From: Thiobacillus denitrificans
GTDB taxonomy: Bacteria; Pseudomonadota; Gammaproteobacteria; Burkholderiales; Thiobacillaceae
Length of the DNA stretch: 64,000 bases
Direction: 5' to 3'
NCBI GenBank assembly: GCA_002403375.1
Contig: DHHQ01000013.1
Span: 19,659 to 83,658 of the forward strand
Shown here: piece after piece, positions 19,260-27,787 of the stretch
Layout: each line of letters starts with the position of its first letter
Numbering within the stretch: the first letter of the stretch is position 1
Made by a program: the position numbers and the translations under genes
Notes under the pieces: generated by a model
Databases searched by the model: none
The model's input: only the letters and a program-made list of their open reading frames with translations
What the model was told of the DNA's origin: nothing

Positions 19260-19378
19260 ACGCCGTGCGGGCTTTCGGGCGCCGTCTGCGGCTTGCCTAA
19301 AGTTGCTGCCTGTCCTCGCCGCTAACCTGAAGCGTAACCGTGGGCGGTGTGCCCCCGGCCCAGGCAGCAAGGACAACA

Positions 19379-19507
19379 ATGAGACCGGAACAAAAGATCC
19401 TGCAGGTCCCGCGCCGCGTGCGCCCCGGCGCCGACTCGCTGGGGGGGCTGATCGCGCTGACGCGCCGCCTTGCAGGACGCCTTACCGAATGGCGGGAGGC
19501 GGCATGA
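19379..19507 (+). CDS. very small basic ORF (42 residues)
   Basis: ATG at 19379 follows AAGGA by 5 bases, a good ribosome-binding site. It encodes 42 residues (MRPEQKILQVPRRVRPGADS and onward), basic with no domain. Its TGA overlaps the ATG of the next ORF (ATGA), the coupling style seen between real genes here. I do not recognise it. The neat signals argue for a translated gene, but no homology can be checked. Confidence 0.45.
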   Translation: MRPEQKILQVPRRVRPGADSLGGLIALTRRLAGRLTEWREAA

Positions 19508-19725
19508 GCGCGCTGCGGCTCGGGCAGGCTCCCCGCGCCGGTCGCGACCGGGTCGCGGCCGAGGTCGGATCGGTCCGCCCCCCGCGCGTCCGCAACCGCA
19601 CCAAGACCGAGCCGGAGGAGAAGATCAAGAAGCCGGCCGACGGCGTGCGCAAGAAGACGCCGCCCGCCCGCAAGGCGCCGGCGCGCGGCCGCTACGTCGA
19701 CGAGTACGCGCGTCCGGCGCACTGA
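19504..19725 (+). CDS. small basic, low-complexity ORF (73 residues)
   Basis: 73 residues, strongly basic, with Lys/Arg/Pro-rich stretches (KTEPEEKIKKPADGVRKK) reminiscent of disordered nucleic-acid-binding tails. It begins in the ATGA overlap with the 42-residue ORF and ends 58 bases before the convergent glnD gene. Function unknown. Together the two fill most of the gap between def and glnD, which otherwise shows no gene. Confidence 0.45.
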   Translation: MSALRLGQAPRAGRDRVAAEVGSVRPPRVRNRTKTEPEEKIKKPADGVRKKTPPARKAPARGRYVDEYARPAH

Positions 19726-19783
19726 GCCGCGCGCAGCGTACGCGCCGGGGTTCCCCCGGCCTGCCGACGGAACAGACTCGATC

Positions 19784-22333
19784 TCACCTCAGCGCGTCGC
19801 GCACCTCGGCCTCCAGCACTGCGACGCCGGCGGGCGTCTGCAGGCATTCGCCGCGGATCAGAAAGGTATCCTCGACCCGCTCGCCCAGGGTGTCGATCTT
19901 CGCCGAGTAGACCCCGACATCGTGACGCATCAGCACCTCCGCCACTGCGAACAGCAGTCCGGCGCGGTCCGCGCAGGTGATCGACAGGATGTGCCCGCGT
20001 CCCTGCGCGTCGGCCTCCAGCCGCACCGTGGTGGGGTAGGGGTGATGGCGCTGGTGGCGCGACAGCCGGCCGCGCGGCGCGGGTTGCAGCGGGTGCGCCG
20101 GATCGAGGTCGCGCGCGAGTTCGTATTCCACGAAGCTGAGAAAGTCGCGGTAATGGATGCCGCGGTTCGCGAGGTCCATGACCTGGAAGCTGTCGAGCGC
20201 ATAGCCGTGACGGGTCGTGTGGATCTTGGCCTCGACGATGGTGTACTGGATGCGCGCGAAGAAGCCGCAGATGCGGGCGAAGCTGTCGGGGCGGTCGGGC
20301 GCGTAGACGAGCACCTGGATCCCCTCGCCGATCGGTGAGAGGTGCGCCCTGACCACGGCCTCGCGGCTTTTGGTGCGCCGCCACAGCATGCGTGCCTGCC
20401 AGGCGATGTCGCGGGCGTCGAAGCGGACGAAATAGCGGTCGTCGAGATGCCGCCACAGCGTGTCGGCGGCGTCGGCGGGCAGGCCGTAGAGCGCGAGATT
20501 GGCGCGTGCCTCCGCCTGCTTGACGGCGATGTCTGCCCGCGTCTCCTCGCCACCGGCGAGGCGGGCCTGCGTTGCGCGGTACAGGTCTTCGAGCAGCTTG
20601 CCCTTCCACGCGTTCCACACCTTGGGACTGGTGCCGCGGATGTCCGCCACCGTCAGCAGGTAGAGCGCGGCGAGACGGCGGGCGTCGCCCATCTGCGCGG
20701 CGAAGGCGGCGACGACCTCTGGGTCGCTGATGTCCTCCTTCTGCGCGGTGCGCGACATCACCAGATGCATTTCCACCAGCCAGGCGACCAGCTCGCTGTC
20801 GGCGCGGTCGAGGCCGTGCTGGCGGCAGAAGCGCCGCGCGTCGGCGGCGCCCAGTTCGGAGTGGTCGCCGCCGCGCCCCTTGGCGATGTCGTGGAACAGC
20901 GCTGCGAGGTAGAGCAGTTCGGGCTTGTCGAACGCGGCGATCAGCCGGCTGGCGAGCGGCAGCTCGTGCGCGAATTCCGGCACGGTGAGGCGCCGCACGT
21001 TGCGCAGCACGGTGAGGATGTGCTCGTCGACGGTGTAGACGTGGAAGAGGTCGTGCTGCATCTGGCCGACCACCCGGCCGAACGCCGGGATGTAGCGGCC
21101 AAGCAGGCCGTAGCGGTGCATCGCGCGCAGTGAGTGGGTGACGCCGACCGGCTGGCGCAGCAGGGTCATGAACAGCGCGCGGTGCGCCGGGTCGGCGCGG
21201 AAGGCGGCATCGATGCGGGTGCTGCCGCGCCACAGCGCGCGCAGCGTGGCCGGCTCGAAGCCGGCAAGCCCGGGGTGCTGGGCATAGACGATGAAGGCGC
21301 GCAACAGGGCGTCCGGACTGCGCTCGAAAAGCCCCGGGTCGCGCGCCTCGAGCAGGCCGGCGCGCAGCTGGAAGTCGGCGTCGATCGGCTCGGGCGGTGC
21401 CGTGACCGGGAACAGCCGCACGCGCAGCGACTGGATGAGGATGTCGTTGGCGCGCAGGATCAGCTTGGCGGCGCGGTAGTAGCCCTGCATCAGGCGCTCG
21501 CCAGGAAGCTTGTGTGCGCTCGCGGCCAGGCCCAGCCGCTGGGCGAGCTCGGTCTGGTAGTCGAACGCGAGGCGGTCCTCGCGTCGCCGCGCCAGCAGGT
21601 GCAGGTGGATGCGCAGTTCGGACAGGGTCCGTTCTTCGCGCGCGATGCGGCGCGCCTCGGCGCGGGTGAGCAGGCCGGCGCGGGCGATGCCGCTCCAGCC
21701 GCCCAGGATGCCGCAGGCCTGCGCCAGCCAGTGGATGGTGTGGAGGTCGCGCAGACCGCCGGGGCTGTCCTTCAGGTTGGGTTCGAGCTTGTAGGCGCTG
21801 TCGTCGAAGCGGGCATGGCGGGCCTGCTGCTCGGCGAGCTTGCCGTCGAAGAAGCGCTGGGCGTCGAAGCGCGCCTGGAAACGGCGGCCGAAATCGTCGA
21901 ACAGACCGGGGCTTCCCCACACGTGGCGGGCTTCCAGGAGGTTGGTCTCGACCGTGATGTCGGCGGCCTCGGCGAGGCAGGCCTCGACGGTGCGCACGCT
22001 GTGGCCGATCTCGAGTCCGACGTCCCAGCACGCCTGCACCCAGGTCTCGAGGATGGCCTGCTGGGGCGGGGCGGGGTCGTTCGGCAGCAGCAGCAGGACG
22101 TCGACGTCCGAGCCGGGAAAGAGCTCGCCGCGGCCGTAGCCGCCGACCGCGGCGAGGCACACATCCGCGGGCAGCGCAGTCCGCCGGCACAGCTCCGCCA
22201 GCACATCGTCGACCAGCGCGGCGTGGCGCGCCAGGTAGTGGCTGGTGGCGGGTTTGTCGAGAAAGGCCGCCGCCAGTTCGGCGCGGCCGGATTTGAGCCG
22301 CTCGCGGAGGTCGGCGAACGGCGCGACGCTCAC
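19784..22333 (-). CDS. glnD: [protein-PII] uridylyltransferase / uridylyl-removing enzyme
   Basis: 849 residues, close to E. coli GlnD (890). The nucleotidyltransferase domain has GGYGRGELFPGSDVDV (64-79). An HD domain for removing UMP shows FHDIAKGRGGDHS, and two C-terminal ACT domains sense glutamine. It modifies the PII protein, whose gene glnB is at 50.6 kb in this window. The start is GTG (VSVAPFADL); it overlaps the map stop by 3 bases and no nearer ATG fits. Nitrogen status is thus signalled by glutamine through this enzyme. Confidence 0.96.
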   Translation of the reverse strand: MSVAPFADLRERLKSGRAELAAAFLDKPATSHYLARHAALVDDVLAELCRRTALPADVCLAAVGGYGRGELFPGSDVDVLLLLPNDPAPPQQAILETWVQACWDVGLEIGHSVRTVEACLAEAADITVETNLLEARHVWGSPGLFDDFGRRFQARFDAQRFFDGKLAEQQARHARFDDSAYKLEPNLKDSPGGLRDLHTIHWLAQACGILGGWSGIARAGLLTRAEARRIAREERTLSELRIHLHLLARRREDRLAFDYQTELAQRLGLAASAHKLPGERLMQGYYRAAKLILRANDILIQSLRVRLFPVTAPPEPIDADFQLRAGLLEARDPGLFERSPDALLRAFIVYAQHPGLAGFEPATLRALWRGSTRIDAAFRADPAHRALFMTLLRQPVGVTHSLRAMHRYGLLGRYIPAFGRVVGQMQHDLFHVYTVDEHILTVLRNVRRLTVPEFAHELPLASRLIAAFDKPELLYLAALFHDIAKGRGGDHSELGAADARRFCRQHGLDRADSELVAWLVEMHLVMSRTAQKEDISDPEVVAAFAAQMGDARRLAALYLLTVADIRGTSPKVWNAWKGKLLEDLYRATQARLAGGEETRADIAVKQAEARANLALYGLPADAADTLWRHLDDRYFVRFDARDIAWQARMLWRRTKSREAVVRAHLSPIGEGIQVLVYAPDRPDSFARICGFFARIQYTIVEAKIHTTRHGYALDSFQVMDLANRGIHYRDFLSFVEYELARDLDPAHPLQPAPRGRLSRHQRHHPYPTTVRLEADAQGRGHILSITCADRAGLLFAVAEVLMRHDVGVYSAKIDTLGERVEDTFLIRGECLQTPAGVAVLEAEVRDALR

Positions 22334-23139
22334 GCGGCGTGGTGGATGCGTTCGGGGATGGCCGGACTGCTCGCCGACACGGTCAGCACTTCGTATCCGC
22401 TGTCGGTGACCAGCACCGTGTGCTCCCATTGCGCCGACAGGCTGCGGTCCTTGGTGACGATGGTCCAGCCGTCGGGCATCTGGCGGATGTCGCGGCGGCC
22501 GGCGTTGATCATCGGTTCGATGGTGAAGGTCATCCCGGGCTCGAGCACCAGGCCGGTGCCGGGCTTGCCGTAGTGCAGCACCTGCGGCTCCTCGTGGAAG
22601 TTGAGGCCGATGCCGTGGCCGCAGAATTCGCGCACCACGCTGTAGCCGTGGTTCTCGGCGAAGCGCTGGATGGCGTGGCCGATGTCGCCGAGCCGCGCCC
22701 CGGGCCTGACGTGGGAAATGCCCACCCACATCGCCTCGTAGGTCACCTGGATCAGCCGCCTGGCCTGGATCGAGGGCTCGCCGACGGCGAACATGCGGCT
22801 GGTGTCGCCGTGCCAGCCGTCCTTGATGACCGTGATGTCGAGATTGACGATGTCGCCGTTCTTCAGCACCTTCTCGCCCGGCACGCCGTGGCAGACCTGG
22901 TTGTTGACCGAGGTGCAGATCGACTTCGGGTAGGGCGTGTGGCCGTTAGGAGCGTAGTTGAGCGGCGCCGGGATCGTGCCCTGCACGTTCACCATGTAGT
23001 CGTGGCACAGGCGGTCGAGTTCGCCGGTGGTGACGCCGGGCTTGACGAAGGGGGTGATGTAGTCGAGGACTTCCGAGGCGAGCCGGCCGGCGACGCGCAT
23101 GCTGTCGATTTCGGCGCCGGTTTTGATGGTGACGGTCAT
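22330..23139 (-). CDS. map: methionine aminopeptidase, type I
   Basis: A 269-residue enzyme that removes the initiator Met after deformylation. The metal-site Asp residues are in NLDITVIKDGWHGDTSRMF, the His in GHGIGLNFH, and Glu in FTIEPMIN, all in family order. It is coupled to glnD, as in many proteobacteria where glnD-map borders rpsB. Here the pair runs opposite to rpsB and is separated from it by a two-component system. Confidence 0.97.
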   Translation of the reverse strand: MTVTIKTGAEIDSMRVAGRLASEVLDYITPFVKPGVTTGELDRLCHDYMVNVQGTIPAPLNYAPNGHTPYPKSICTSVNNQVCHGVPGEKVLKNGDIVNLDITVIKDGWHGDTSRMFAVGEPSIQARRLIQVTYEAMWVGISHVRPGARLGDIGHAIQRFAENHGYSVVREFCGHGIGLNFHEEPQVLHYGKPGTGLVLEPGMTFTIEPMINAGRRDIRQMPDGWTIVTKDRSLSAQWEHTVLVTDSGYEVLTVSASSPAIPERIHHAA

Positions 23140-23227
23140 GGGGCGGGTGGGACGTATTCAAAGTCGCATTCTAGCGCGCCCGCCGCGCGCCCGAAAAACC
23201 CTGCCGTGGCTGCGGGAATGTGCGCGC

Positions 23228-23566
23228 TCAGCGCCCCTGGCGTCCCGCGCCGCCGCCGGACGCCGGGCTCGGGCCGGAGCCCGCCCAGCCCCCGGGCTCG
23301 CTGCCTTCCGGGTGGCGGTGCTCGTAGCCGGCGCCGTAGGGCAGGGCGGCCGGGTGCGACGGCGCGTGCGCGCCGGGGGGCGGGGCCGGCGCCCGCAGGT
23401 TGCGCTCGACCGTTTCGTCGACCTGCGGGGCGCTGGGCGCGTGGACCATGTCGCGCGGTACCGAGAGGTTGAGCGGGCGGCCCGGCGACTTCGCGCCGCC
23501 GGCGCCCCATGACGGCAGCGCCAGGGCCAGCATGGACGGCAGGAGGATCAGGTTCAGGCGTGACAT
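23228..23566 (-). CDS. small exported Pro/Gly-rich protein
   Basis: 112 residues. The N-terminus (MSRLNLILLPSMLALALPSWGAGG) looks like a signal peptide. The mature part is rich in Pro, Gly and His with no domain. It sits upstream of map on the same strand. No strong ribosome-binding site is visible. It could be a genuine periplasmic protein or a chance frame in GC-rich DNA; the signal peptide tips the balance. Confidence 0.5.
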   Translation of the reverse strand: MSRLNLILLPSMLALALPSWGAGGAKSPGRPLNLSVPRDMVHAPSAPQVDETVERNLRAPAPPPGAHAPSHPAALPYGAGYEHRHPEGSEPGGWAGSGPSPASGGGAGRQGR

Positions 23567-23643
23567 GGTGTGGGGCGTCAGGGAAAGTTGCCGCTATTGT
23601 GCGGCGGCCGGGCGTCGCCGTCATGTCGGCGCGATCACGGCGC

Positions 23644-23668
23644 GTGACAGTGTGTGTCCGTTTGTGAC
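23644..23668 (+). promoter_or_regulatory. tandem GTGAC sites upstream of the OmpR-like regulator
   Basis: GTGAC occurs at 23644-23648 and again at 23664-23668, exactly 20 bp apart (two helical turns). A -10-like TAGCAT follows at 23698-23703. The spacing suggests cooperative binding of a tandem regulator, perhaps OmpR itself. Speculative. Confidence 0.3.
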
Positions 23669-23847
23669 CGGGCGTTCGGGGCGGCGGCGAACTGCGGTAG
23701 CATAGCGCCGACCACGGGGAAAACCGCGTCCCGGGCTTGCCGGAGCGAGCCTGGCGGACGGTGGTCGCGCCCCGCGAACCGACCTGAATCCCGCACCATG
23801 AAGCAATCCTTCACATTCCGCATGCTCCGCAGCCCGGGAGTCGAGCC

Positions 23848-24564
23848 ATGACCGAGGCGGCGCTCGCGCGCATCCTGGTGGTGGACGACGATCCGGGGAT
23901 GCGCTCCCTGCTCGAGGCGTATCTCGGCGAAAGCGGGTTTGCCGTCGAAACCGCGGTGGACGGCGCTGCGATGTGGCAGGTGCTCGCGCACGGCATGCCC
24001 GACGCCATCGTGCTCGACCTGATGCTGCCCGGCGAGGACGGCCTGTCGCTGGCGCGCCGCCTGCGCGGCGAGTCGAACGTGCCGATCCTGATGCTGTCTG
24101 CGCGCGGCGAGGAGGTCGACCGCGTCGTCGGGCTGGAAATGGGGGCCGACGACTACCTCGCCAAGCCCTTCAGTCCGCGTGAACTGCTGGCCCGGCTGCG
24201 TGCGCTGCTGCGGCGCAGCCAGGGACAGGGCGAGGCACAGTCGGAGCAGGCGCTGCCCACCTTCGGGCCCTACGTGTTCGACGCCGCGAGCCACCGCCTG
24301 CTGCAGGACGGCGTCGAGGTGAAGCTGTCGACCGCCGAGTTCGCGCTGCTGCGCATCTTCGTCGAGCATCCGTTGCGGGTGCTGTCGCGCGACACCCTCA
24401 TCGACATGCTCAAGGGCTACGAGCGCGACCCCTACGACCGCAGCGTCGACACCCGCGTGACCCGCCTGCGCCGCAAGATCGAACCCAACCCCGGCGAACC
24501 CGTCTACATCCGCACCGTGCGGGGCGAGGGCTATCTGTTCAATCCGCGCGGCAGCGAGGCGTGA
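23848..24564 (+). CDS. ompR: OmpR-family response regulator
   Basis: 238 residues. The receiver domain has the acidic pocket DDD at 13-15, phosphoacceptor Asp57 and Lys106 (YLAKPF). A winged-helix DNA-binding domain follows (LSTAEFALLRIF, RGEGYLF). The sequence is closest in character to OmpR, the osmolarity regulator of porins. GGGAG precedes the ATG. The stop overlaps the histidine-kinase GTG start. Confidence 0.88.
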   Translation: MTEAALARILVVDDDPGMRSLLEAYLGESGFAVETAVDGAAMWQVLAHGMPDAIVLDLMLPGEDGLSLARRLRGESNVPILMLSARGEEVDRVVGLEMGADDYLAKPFSPRELLARLRALLRRSQGQGEAQSEQALPTFGPYVFDAASHRLLQDGVEVKLSTAEFALLRIFVEHPLRVLSRDTLIDMLKGYERDPYDRSVDTRVTRLRRKIEPNPGEPVYIRTVRGEGYLFNPRGSEA

Positions 24565-25892
24565 GGCTGTCGTCACGGCTGAGCCTCACCCAGCAGAACG
24601 CGCTGCTGCTGGTGGTGTTCTTCATCGCGTTCGAGCTGCTGGTGGCGTCGGCCATCAGCTATTTCCTGATGCTGCCGATGGCGCGCCGCTCGGCCGGCGA
24701 CCTGGCCGGCTTGATGACGCTGTCGGCGCAGACCTGGAGCGAACTGCCGCCGCGCACCCGCTCGGCCTTCGAGATCGAACTCGCGCGTTCGCACGCCCTG
24801 GCGCTGCGGGACGAGCCGCCGCGGGATCCCGAAGCGCCGGGCTGGCGGGAGCCCTACCTGCAATTCCTGGTCGCCGCCCTGGGCGAGCGGACCGGGGAGC
24901 CGGTGGCCACGTCGCGTGAGTGGATCGAGGACAAGGAGTGGTTCTGGGCGTCGCTGCCGGCCGGCGGCGGGCGCCTCTCGGTGGGCTTCCCCCACAGCCG
25001 CATCGGCCCGCGGCCGATCTACGCGCTTCTCGCCTCGCTCGCCGGCGGTGCGCTGCTGACCCTGTTCGCGGCCTGGTGGCTGGCGCGCCGTGCCGTCCTG
25101 CCGCTGCAGCGGCTGCAGCGGGCGGCGACGTCGCTCGGGCGCGGACAGACGCCGGAGCGCCTGCCGGAGACCGGTCCGCGCGAGATCGCCGCGCTGAGCC
25201 GGCGCTTCAACGAAATGGCGAAGCAGGTGGAGGACCTGCTCGCGGCCCGCACCGTGCTTCTGGCCGGCGTGTCGCACGACCTGCGCACCCCGCTGGCGCG
25301 GTTGCGTCTGGCGGTCGAGATGCTGGTGAAGAAGCCGAGTCCGGAGCTGGCCGATCAGGTCGAGGGCGACATCGAGGCGATGGACCGCCTGATCGCCGAC
25401 GTGCTGACGCTGGCGCGCGGTTTCGGGCACGAGGCGAGCCAGCCGGTGGCGCTGCGCGACCTGCTGGTCGAGCTGGTGCGTGCCACGCCCGGCGCGGGCG
25501 AACGGGTGCTGGTCGAGGCGGGCGAGTTCACGCTGGCGCTGCCCGTCGGCGCGCTGCGCCGCATTCTGGCCAACCTGCTCGAGAACGCCCTGCGCTACGC
25601 CGGTGACCTGCCGGTGACCCTGTGCGTCGAGACGACCGACAGGGTCTGCCGCATCGGGGTGCTCGACCGCGGGCCGGGCATTCCTCAGGCCGAGCGCGAG
25701 GCGGTATTCCGGCCGTTCTACCGGCTAGAGGCCTCGCGCAGCGTCACCACCGGGGGCTCCGGACTGGGGCTGGCGATCGTGCGCCAGCTCGCGGCGGCGC
25801 ACGGCTGGACGATCAGACTCGAGGACCGTGCCGGCGGCGGCCTCGCGGCCTGGCTGGAGATTCCGTTGCCCGCGGCGCAGCCGGCGGACTAG
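24561..25892 (+). CDS. envZ: EnvZ-like sensor histidine kinase
   Basis: 443 residues. Two membrane helices (about 14-40 and 152-175) flank a periplasmic domain of about 110 residues. A HAMP linker is followed by HisKA with His239 in GVSHDLRTPLARL, then the ATPase domain with N box NLLENALRYAG, G1 DRGPGIP and G2 GGSGLGLAIV. It is encoded with its cognate regulator, the start GTG overlapping the ompR stop. The domain order and partner match EnvZ, though the sensor domain itself cannot be matched by eye. Confidence 0.88.
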   Translation: MRLSSRLSLTQQNALLLVVFFIAFELLVASAISYFLMLPMARRSAGDLAGLMTLSAQTWSELPPRTRSAFEIELARSHALALRDEPPRDPEAPGWREPYLQFLVAALGERTGEPVATSREWIEDKEWFWASLPAGGGRLSVGFPHSRIGPRPIYALLASLAGGALLTLFAAWWLARRAVLPLQRLQRAATSLGRGQTPERLPETGPREIAALSRRFNEMAKQVEDLLAARTVLLAGVSHDLRTPLARLRLAVEMLVKKPSPELADQVEGDIEAMDRLIADVLTLARGFGHEASQPVALRDLLVELVRATPGAGERVLVEAGEFTLALPVGALRRILANLLENALRYAGDLPVTLCVETTDRVCRIGVLDRGPGIPQAEREAVFRPFYRLEASRSVTTGGSGLGLAIVRQLAAAHGWTIRLEDRAGGGLAAWLEIPLPAAQPAD

Positions 25893-25900
25893 GGTTTCCC

Positions 25901-25929
25901 TTGAAATGGACGGCGGCTCGAATTAGAAT
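25901..25929 (+). promoter_or_regulatory. promoter of the rpsB operon
   Basis: TTGAAA (25901-25906), 17-base spacer, TAGAAT (25924-25929): the best sigma-70 promoter in the window. It lies just after envZ and leaves a leader of about 115 bases before rpsB. Confidence 0.8.
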
Positions 25930-25936
25930 TGCGGGC

Positions 25937-25956
25937 TGTCCGAAATGGTTCGGACA
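25937..25956 (+). promoter_or_regulatory. hairpin at the 5' end of the rpsB leader
   Basis: TGTCCGAA, loop ATGG, TTCGGACA: a perfect 8-bp stem beginning about 8 bases after the -10, so at or near the transcript 5' end. S2 represses its own rpsB-tsf mRNA in E. coli through the leader. This stem could be part of an equivalent control element or just protect the 5' end. Confidence 0.45.
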
Positions 25957-26049
25957 AATACGCACACCTGTCATTAAAGGGTGGTCGCGCGGCAGGACAG
26001 GCCTGCGCGGCTGCTGACGGGTGGAGGCTCAACCCTTTAGGAGATTCAA

Positions 26050-26796
26050 ATGTCCGTCACCATGCGCCAAATGCTGGAAGCCGGTGTCCACTTCGGCCAC
26101 CAGACCCGCTTCTGGAACCCCAAGATGGCTCCGTTCATTTTCGGCAGCCGCAACAAGATCCATATCGTCAACCTGGAAAAGTCGCTGCCGATGTTCCAGG
26201 AGGCGCAGAAATTCGTGCGCCAGCTCGCCGCCAACAAGGGCAACGTGCTGTTCGTCGGCACCAAGCGTGCCGCGCGTGACATCGTGCGCGAGGAGGCGCA
26301 GCGCGCCGGCATGCCCTACGTCGACAACCGCTGGCTGGGCGGCATGCTGACCAACTTCAAGACCGTCAAGCAGTCGATCAAGCGCCTGAACGACCTGGAG
26401 GCCCAGCTGGCCGAGCCGGGTCGCCTGTCGAAGAAGGAAATCCTCACCGTCCAGCGCGAAGTCGACAAGCTGAACCGCAGCCTCGGCGGCATCCGCGAAA
26501 TGGGTGGCCTGCCCGACGCGCTGTTCATCATCGACGTCGGCTACCAGAAGGGCGCCGTGGTCGAGGCCAAGAAGCTGGGCATCCCGGTGATCGGCGTGGT
26601 CGACACCAACAACAGCCCGGAAGGCGTGGACTACGTGGTTCCCGGCAACGACGACTCCGCCCGCGCGATCCGCCTGTACGCCCGCGGCATGGCCGACGCG
26701 GCGCTCGAAGGTCGCGCCCAGGTGATCAGCGAGATCGTCGGCGGCGAGGAATTCGTCGAGGTCGAAGAGGAAGAGGGCGGCGTCGCCGCCGAGTGA
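26050..26796 (+). CDS. rpsB: 30S ribosomal protein S2
   Basis: 248 residues, normal length. Family signatures include MRQMLEAGVHFGHQTRFWNP at the N-terminus, FVGTKRAARDIV and GIPVIGVVDTN. TAGGAG precedes the ATG. First gene of the long translation/envelope operon, with a strong promoter and a structured leader. Confidence 0.98.
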   Translation: MSVTMRQMLEAGVHFGHQTRFWNPKMAPFIFGSRNKIHIVNLEKSLPMFQEAQKFVRQLAANKGNVLFVGTKRAARDIVREEAQRAGMPYVDNRWLGGMLTNFKTVKQSIKRLNDLEAQLAEPGRLSKKEILTVQREVDKLNRSLGGIREMGGLPDALFIIDVGYQKGAVVEAKKLGIPVIGVVDTNNSPEGVDYVVPGNDDSARAIRLYARGMADAALEGRAQVISEIVGGEEFVEVEEEEGGVAAE

Positions 26797-26816
26797 ACGG
26801 CGACACGCCGCGACAT

Positions 26817-26870
26817 CGCCGGAAGCGAATTCCGGCGAGCGTATTCGAGGAGGGGCGGCTGCCCCTCTTT
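26817..26870 (+). promoter_or_regulatory. two hairpins in the rpsB-tsf spacer (possible attenuator)
   Basis: First stem CGCCGGAA/TTCCGGCG (26817-26837) with a 5-base loop. Second stem GAGGGGC/GCCCCTC (26850-26867) is followed by TTTCT, a weak terminator. Readthrough must occur, because tsf has no other obvious promoter. The pair could set the S2 to EF-Ts ratio or stabilise processed mRNA ends. Confidence 0.55.
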
Positions 26871-26908
26871 CTGTATTGAATTGTTTGAAACTGGATCAGG
26901 AGTTGGAA

Positions 26909-27781
26909 ATGGCTGAAATCACTGCAAGCATGGTCAAGGATCTGCGCGAGAAGACCGACGCGCCGATGATGGACTGCAAGAAGGCGCTGACCGAGGCCGG
27001 CGGCGACATGCAGAAGGCGGAAGAGATCCTGCGCGTGCGCTTCGGCAACAAGGCTGCCAAGAGCGCCGGCCGCGTCGCCGCCGAAGGCGTGGTGACCGTC
27101 GCCATCAGCGCAGACGGCAAGTCGGCCGCCATGGTCGAAGTCAACTGCGAGACCGACTTCGTCGCGAAGAACGACGACTTCCTGGCGCTCTCCAACGCGC
27201 TCGCCGAGATGGTGCTGAACCAGAAGCCGGCCGACGTCGCCGCGCTGTCCGCGCTGCCGTACAAGGGCACCACGGTCGAGGCCTTCCGCACCGAGCTGGT
27301 CGGCAAGATCGGCGAGAACATGTCGGTGCGCCGCTTCACGCGCCTCGACGGCCAGGGCAAGTTCGCCAGCTACATCCACGGCGGCAAGATCGGCGTGCTG
27401 GTCGACGTGAGTGGCGACGAGGCGCTGGCGCGTGACATCGCCATGCACATCGCGGCGTCCAAGCCGAAGTCGCTCGACGCCTCGGGCGTGGCGCCGGAGC
27501 TGATCGACACCGAGCGCCGCGTCGCGATCGAGAAGGCCAAGGAAGCCGGCAAGCCGGAAGCCATGCTGGAAAAGATCGCCGAAGGCACGGTGCAGAAGTT
27601 CCTCAAGGAGGTCACCCTGCTGTCGCAGCCCTTCGTCAAGGACGACAAGCAGACCGTCGAGCAGGTGCTGAAGGCGAAGAACTCGCAGTGCCACGGCTTC
27701 GTGATGTACGTCGTGGGCGAGGGCATCGAGAAGAAAGTCACCGACTTCGCCGCCGAAGTGGCGGCTGCCGCCAAGGTCTGA
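26909..27781 (+). CDS. tsf: elongation factor Ts
   Basis: 290 residues. The N-terminal UBA-like part (MVKDLREKTDAPMMDCKKAL) and the core with NCETDFVAKN are characteristic. It recycles EF-Tu by GDP exchange. ATG 26909 is chosen because AGGAG lies 6 bases upstream; an in-frame start 33 bases earlier lacks a site. Confidence 0.98.
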   Translation: MAEITASMVKDLREKTDAPMMDCKKALTEAGGDMQKAEEILRVRFGNKAAKSAGRVAAEGVVTVAISADGKSAAMVEVNCETDFVAKNDDFLALSNALAEMVLNQKPADVAALSALPYKGTTVEAFRTELVGKIGENMSVRRFTRLDGQGKFASYIHGGKIGVLVDVSGDEALARDIAMHIAASKPKSLDASGVAPELIDTERRVAIEKAKEAGKPEAMLEKIAEGTVQKFLKEVTLLSQPFVKDDKQTVEQVLKAKNSQCHGFVMYVVGEGIEKKVTDFAAEVAAAAKV

Positions 27782-27787
27782 CCCGAC

